A stretch of DNA of 64,000 nucleotides, taken from contig CASHTG010000018.1 in the NCBI GenBank assembly GCA_949357655.1, positions 1,736,001 to 1,800,000 of the forward strand. The letters are read 5' to 3'. A program made the position numbers and the translations under genes. The notes under the pieces were generated by a model that did no database searches, was not told the DNA's origin, and saw nothing but the letters and a program-made list of their open reading frames with translations. This document shows positions 59,314 through 64,000 of this stretch, one piece after another. The DNA comes from Parascedosporium putredinis. Its lineage: Eukaryota; Ascomycota; Sordariomycetes; Microascales; Microascaceae. Each line of letters begins with the position of its first letter. Position 1 is the first letter of the stretch.

Positions 59314-60632
59314 GTTTGCTTTTCTTCTTCCTTTTCTTCTGCTGCTGCTCCTTTCGAAATATCGTAACCGGATTAAAACTTCGAATTAGAGACTCAGCGA
59401 ATTGAGAATTTGGGGATATCGGTAATTTCGTATTTCATTCTTCGAACATTCCTTGTCCTGAGTGTCACGTCATTGCCTTAAATGGAGCTTCGAGGGGATT
59501 ATTGTACATATGCATAGACACTGATACAGTAATACATTTGCTGATGATTTCTATGGGGCTTTGCTTTTACCCAAGTATTGTCTTAAAAGGAATAGAGTTA
59601 TTGCCTCGGCAGGCGGCATTCCGCACAGTCAAAGCCGCATGAGAGGCCGGTAAAGGTAAAAGGAGCTCTTGGCCGATGATGCTGGTGAGCTAATTCGGGA
59701 AACCCACCTGGTCTAGAAATCTAATCAACAAGGCGTACAGCTTTGCTAATATCTATCACGTTCTGAATATCACCAAGTCAACACCTAGAATCAATTCCCT
59801 CCGAATTATAGAATTAAGAATGCCAAAACTCTCGTCTTGCCTGGATACATATAGTTGTGACAGCACCTCAAAATGTGAGTTTAGTTACAGGCCTAGCCGG
59901 ACGGACGGAGTCAATGGCAGTGGTGATATCGCCTTCCATGAGCTACTCATATGCCAGAGGAAAAGGGGGCCGGTGGTGTGAAGACACGGGTAATTGCAGT
60001 TTGCTTTGTTATAGCAGCCACATCTCACCATGGAGGCAAGGGCATACCTAAAGGAGGCCAGCGTCGAGTTTTGAGGCCAAAAGGCCTAGAGAAGGGCTCT
60101 GCGAAGCGTGTTGCTATCGGTAAAGCCCCCTTAAGATTGGCCGGACCGCCAACGATCCTCATGACGAGTCATATACGCAACAAATGGTTGGAAACTCTAG
60201 CAAGCTGAGCAGCAAGTGTCGAGATGAGGGGGCAAGAGAAAGAGGCATTGAACGGGAAAAAGTTATATAGTGCTGCAGTCTCTATTCTTCCATTAATACG
60301 TACTCGCCTGAGCCCGTTCAGAGCCGCCTCGCCTCAAGTCTTTTTTGTTCTAAACAGATCCTTCAACGCCCACTGCCTATGCGGTCTAAAGATGATACAC
60401 AACCCAAAGTAATGTACACGATGACGGGGAGTAGAGATGTAAGGGAAGAGTGCCACTTGCTAGCCGATGCAAGATTCGGTAGAGTGTGGATCGTATTCCA
60501 AGGTGGTGGTTGCCAAAATGATGATAATAAATAGTAATCGCTGCAGGTGACGACGCAGATCACAAGCAGGTGTTGAAGGCCACGCGGCGTGGAGGATATA
60601 TGAATATGATTACAAACGAGTCAGACGTCGTC
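59314..60632. other. Intergenic, no gene seen
   Basis: Leader of dephospho-CoA kinase and 3' flank of TIM23 with AT-rich stretches. No gene recognised. A poly-A-like open frame at 59951-60208 lacks coding character. Confidence 0.5.
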
Positions 60633-61419
60633 TCACAGCGTCTTCTCGAGCTTCTTCACGTCTTCAGGGGTGAAGCTTCGTCGCACAACCTAAATGAAAC
60701 GTAAGTAACGGGTTCAAGGAACTGTCGCGTATTCGGGATACTTGGAATGATGACTGTAGCGAAGGTTTTTAAGGGTTGAACTTACTGCCCAACAGGCGGC
60801 GGCCGAGCCAACAACAGCGCCGGAAATCATCATGGGGCGGATACCCTTGGTGCTACGGAACGCCATACCGCTCAGAATACCAGCAAGAACAGTGTTTGCC
60901 GCGTCGTCCTTGCCGCGGAGGTATCCAATGTACGAGTTGATGCAGTTGTAGCCGATGGCTATTACACCACACGAGTTACCGAGGAAGGGACCTCGTCGCG
61001 TGACGGCGTTGAGAACGGAGTTGAGTCGCAGCTTAGGGGCTGGCCGCGAGATCTCCTCAGGCCTTCTTGTAGACCCCATGCACCTCCTATTCCGAGGGCT
61101 GTTACGTATGTGATACCGGTACCATAGCAGAGGTCGTCAAAAAAGCCTCGGGAAGGGACAACAGTGTGGCCGTCGGCGAGGGCGATGTCATCGAGCGAGA
61201 GGTATTCGAGGGTATCCTTATCAATGCCAGCAAGGGGATGTAGTGAAGAAGGGTCGGCGAAAGCAGATGGCTTGAGGAAAGCCTCGACGCCTTGGCCTTC
61301 TGTGGGATCGAATGCTGCCGTTGTGGGATTCGAGGGGCTGCCGGAGCTGAGCTCGGAACTTGGGAGGGTTGCTGCTGGGAGGACTTGCGCCCCGTAAAAG
61401 TGTCCCAAATCGAAGACAT
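60633..61419 (-). CDS. TIM23: TIM23, mitochondrial inner-membrane import channel (one intron, two frame breaks)
   Basis: Core channel subunit of the presequence translocase (Tim17/22/23 family). Start MSSIWDTFTGRKSSQQQPSQ at 61419. The N-terminal intermembrane-space domain includes FDPTEGQGVEAFLKPSAFAD and LEYLSLDD, then DLCYGTGITYVTALGIGGAW GLQEGLR (TM1), KLRLNSVLNAVTRRGPFLGN (the conserved NAVTRRGP segment), and two further hydrophobic segments CGVIAIGYNCINSYIGYLRG KDD and MMISGAVVGSAAACWA. Intron 60785-60690 (GTAAGT...TTAG, 96 nt), last exon VVRRSFTPEDVKKLEKTL, stop 60635-60633. Breaks in CCCC runs near 61340 and 61037, each -1. Plus two bases: 231 codons (230 aa, restored), normal for TIM23. 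High confidence. Confidence 0.94.
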
Positions 61420-62465
61420 AGTGGCCAACGTAAACTGGAAATATGCGAATGAAGGACGGATTCGATGGTGCCTCTTTCCGTTGCTATCACGAGTCCGCGA
61501 TGAAAGGAGTGGTTGGCTTTTCGAAGCTCGAATCTGCGTCGCGACCAAGAATGCCTGAGACCGCGAGAGGAAAAAAAAGTTCACATTGGGAGTAAAAGGG
61601 AGTTGTTCCGATAAACTCCCGTCATTGGAAGCTCAGCTCAGAATTTTTGCCTGGTCCGAGCGCTTGGCAGCCGTGGGCAGCCGTGGGCGACTGCGTAATA
61701 TGCACTGACAGTTCATTAGGTCAGCAAAGCCTTGGGTGACCCCACCAGGGCACATAAAAGAAATTTTATCGCGACGAGCTTTGCTTTGGTTTTTCTTTCT
61801 TTTCTTCTTCATCATCAGTTGGGTCGGTTCTTGACATCGTCAAATGTCAGGGGCCGATTTAACCATATGGTGGCTCCACTACGGTGGCTTGCTGAGGGTT
61901 ACCATGAATCGATGGGTCTCCTTCCGTTCCCGGCCTCCTCGAAAAAGTCCATGTGAACACTCTTCCTAATCAGCCGGTAACGTCTGGTCTACCAGGTTAT
62001 TGACTGTGGGGTGGTCTCAACATCTTTTTGCTTGTAGAAATGAATAGTAATTATATATCTGGCAGCCAGTATGTGAATCGATGGGTAGTCTTGACGTGGT
62101 TGAGCGGGTGTGCACCAGTTGTCTTGAGCCGGGGCACTGGGCTCGCATCACAACCTCAAGACTGGGTAACCAGATCTGAGGCCCGTACGTCTCCTACCCA
62201 AGGACGGGCGTTGAAGAAGCAGTCGCCCGTAAAAGTCGTCACAGACGATGGGAAAGAAATTGATGAGAAGTGACCGTAACATTTTTTTTTCAAATACGCT
62301 AGAAAGGACGAACTATTACGATCTACTGGCAGAACAAAATGTTTGCGTATGAACGCCTCAGCCCAACACCGCGAAATGGACCCAATGTGACAATCTATAC
62401 AACCGAGATAAGGGAAAAGAAGAAAAGGGAAAGGAAATTTTTTCAGGACCATGGACTCCAAACCC
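61420..62465. other. Intergenic, no gene seen
   Basis: Upstream region of TIM23 and 3' flank of the Nudix gene. No coding signal recognised; T/C tracts near 61790-61815. Confidence 0.5.
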
Positions 62466-63757
62466 CTAAGCCTCCCCAGCATACCCCTCACAGATGGCAG
62501 TTATCAGCCTGTTAGCAATCGCGGTATGGGGCGGAAGAAGGAGGGTAGGCGGCTTGTCACCATTGGTGACCGGGACGGTATCGAGGGTTACGGTCTTCTT
62601 GAGAGCTTCGCGGACCTCCTCGAGGGGAACCCACTTGGCATCCTCCAGCTCAGGATCATGGCCAAGGTGGATATCCTCGCCGTCAGGCAGCGCCGAGGCA
62701 ACAGCGCCGAGCATCAAGCTTGCCGGGTAAGGCCAAGGCTGGCTTGAGTGCAAAACCACACGCCCGACCTTGACGCCGCTCTCCTCCCACACCTCGCGGC
62801 GGACACCCTCCTCTACTGACTCGCCCGGCTCGAGGAAGCCGGCCAGAGTGCTATAGAAACCGGCAGGCCATCGCTTTTGGCGGCCGAGGAGCATGCGCTT
62901 GCCGTCGGCGGACACCACAGCGGCAATCATGGTCGGATCCGACCTGGGGAAGCTGATGTTGGTGATGCCGTTGCGCGTGGGGCATTCCTTTCGGACGACG
63001 GGCGTCGCGGTACCATTGAGATCGGTGGGAGGGCAGACGCGCTTGTACCCTCCATAGACTGGCGTGGTGGGGTGTCCGCATCCAGCGCAGAACTGGTTGC
63101 GTAGATTCCAGTCGACAATGCCCCTGGCCTGGCCATACATGGCAGCTGATCGCGAAAGGGTGCACAGTCAGATTGCAGTCCAATTTCTATTCTGGGAGAC
63201 TATTGAAGTGTACGTACCGAAATCTGCCCTCAAGGTGTTTTGCCTTGTCGACTTGAGAAAAGTACACCCATCCTTGGCAAGCGAGTCGATCAAAGCCGTC
63301 GCAGCATCCGCAAAGGAGCCGCGCGGCGTGGCATCGACAGCAAACCACGGCTTACCACAGAACGTGCGGTGCTGGAATCCGGCGGCAGGGTCCTCCCAGA
63401 TGCCAAGGAAAATAATCAACGGTTTAGTCACGGTCGAATCAAAGGCGGCCATGAGCTCCTTCTCGGACGAGCCAAACGGATTCTCGCCGGTAATAGAGAG
63501 GATATCCTCTCGGCCGACGGGCTTGATTGTAGCCGAGTCTTGGACGAGAGGGGAGAAATCATGGAGGACGATGAATTGGGCATCCGGAGAGGAAAACGCT
63601 GCGGAGATGAAGCCGTGGTCCTCTCGGAGGAAGGAAACCCTGTTGAGGGGCTTCCGGAGTAATAGTTGGTTAGGCCCGGGCCGAATTTCTTGGATAGCGC
63701 GGAGCCGTCATCGTCGTGCACGCAGGCAAGTACGGGGTGCCCAGAAAAGTCCGCCAT
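62466..63757 (-). CDS. NADH pyrophosphatase-type Nudix hydrolase (NPY1/NUDT12 class; one intron, one frame break)
   Basis: Hydrolyses NADH or decaps NAD-RNA in this family; fungal NPY1 is peroxisomal. Start MADFSGHPVLACVHDDDGSA at 63757; a -1 break in CCCC near 63650 enters NRVSFLREDHGFISAAF and continues to FLKST...RADF. Intron 63217-63146 (GTACGT...TCAG, 72 nt). Exon 2: AAMYGQARGIVDWNLRNQFC AGCGHPT, a zinc ribbon with Cys near 200, 203, 218 and 235; then the Nudix box GFLEPGESVEEGVRREVWEE SG near 283-304 with its REVWEE core. The exon sum plus one base is 407 codons (406 aa, restored). The C-terminal EGYAGEA does not show a clear PTS1. High confidence on class. Confidence 0.92.
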
Positions 63758-64000
63758 CCCGAATAGTGTGGGGTGCGGGGTTCAAAAATAGTCTTAGAGA
63801 GGCTCGAGGGGAGGAGAAGCGTAGGGAATTTAGAGGCTAGAGGAGAGCGTGAGAGAGAGGAGAGTGTGTGTGTGTGTGTTTGTTGTGTGCGTGTATGAGA
63901 GAGAGGGAGAGAGAGAGGGTGGAGGAGTCAAGAGATTTTGGCGGTGAAAGACTTTAGAGAGATGGAAGACTAGGATTTCTTGTCTGCCTCGGAACTATAG
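63758..64000. repeat. GT/GA microsatellite region upstream of the Nudix gene
   Basis: A (TG)n tract near 63865-63880 is followed by GAGAGAGAGAGAG-type purine repeats to about 63925. No gene seen to the window edge. Confidence 0.7.

Overview
The window is nuclear DNA of a filamentous ascomycete (Pezizomycotina, most likely a Sordariomycete). Genes lie singly on both strands with short introns (about 40-350 nt, GTRNGT donors, TAG/CAG acceptors), long pyrimidine-rich leaders, and products that read as fungal housekeeping proteins. No operon, CRISPR array, virus, transposon or secondary-metabolite backbone gene was seen.

Layout, left to right: 3' end of an unrecognised gene (1-375, +); mitochondrial DEAD-box helicase MRH4 (+); a disordered, probably nuclear protein (+); TIP41 (-); Aurora kinase (+); ATP23 protease (-); glutamate 5-kinase (+); NIP7 (-) divergent from NOC3 (+); an uncharacterised disordered protein (-); RNase P/MRP subunit POP3 (-); a very large USP-type deubiquitinase of about 2,557 residues with 12 exons (+, 23974-32594); a gene-poor 3.8 kb; a DUF7582-like protein (+); a PRCC-type protein (-); TTI1 (-); a UPF0613/DUF1749 hydrolase (+); eIF5 (-); a 3.1 kb gene-poor stretch; an intron-containing tRNA-Ile(AAU) directly behind a cytochrome P450 (both -); a low-complexity Ser/Glu/Gly-rich protein (-); dephospho-CoA kinase (-); TIM23 (-); and an NADH-pyrophosphatase-type Nudix hydrolase (-). 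The themes are mitochondrial biogenesis (MRH4, ATP23, TIM23), ribosome and translation (NOC3, NIP7, POP3, eIF5, tRNA-Ile), TOR/PIKK signalling (TIP41, TTI1), and CoA, NAD and proline metabolism. They share general cell growth, not one pathway.

The strongest global signal is technical or evolutionary. Almost every gene longer than about 250 codons is broken by frame shifts, about fifty in all. Nearly every one is a -1 step (one base missing), usually at runs of 4-5 identical bases. In gene after gene, adding one base per inferred break makes the summed exon length divisible by three, with family motifs continuing across the break. This fits homopolymer under-calling in the assembly better than real pseudogenes, because essential genes (NOC3, TIM23, eIF5, POP3, Aurora) are affected alike. 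All coordinates below are as read; protein lengths marked restored assume these single-base losses. I saw no clearly novel multi-gene system. The best biological leads are the conserved-looking unknown at 4449-6222, the tRNA gene 6 bp behind the P450 stop codon, and the NIP7/NOC3 divergent promoter.
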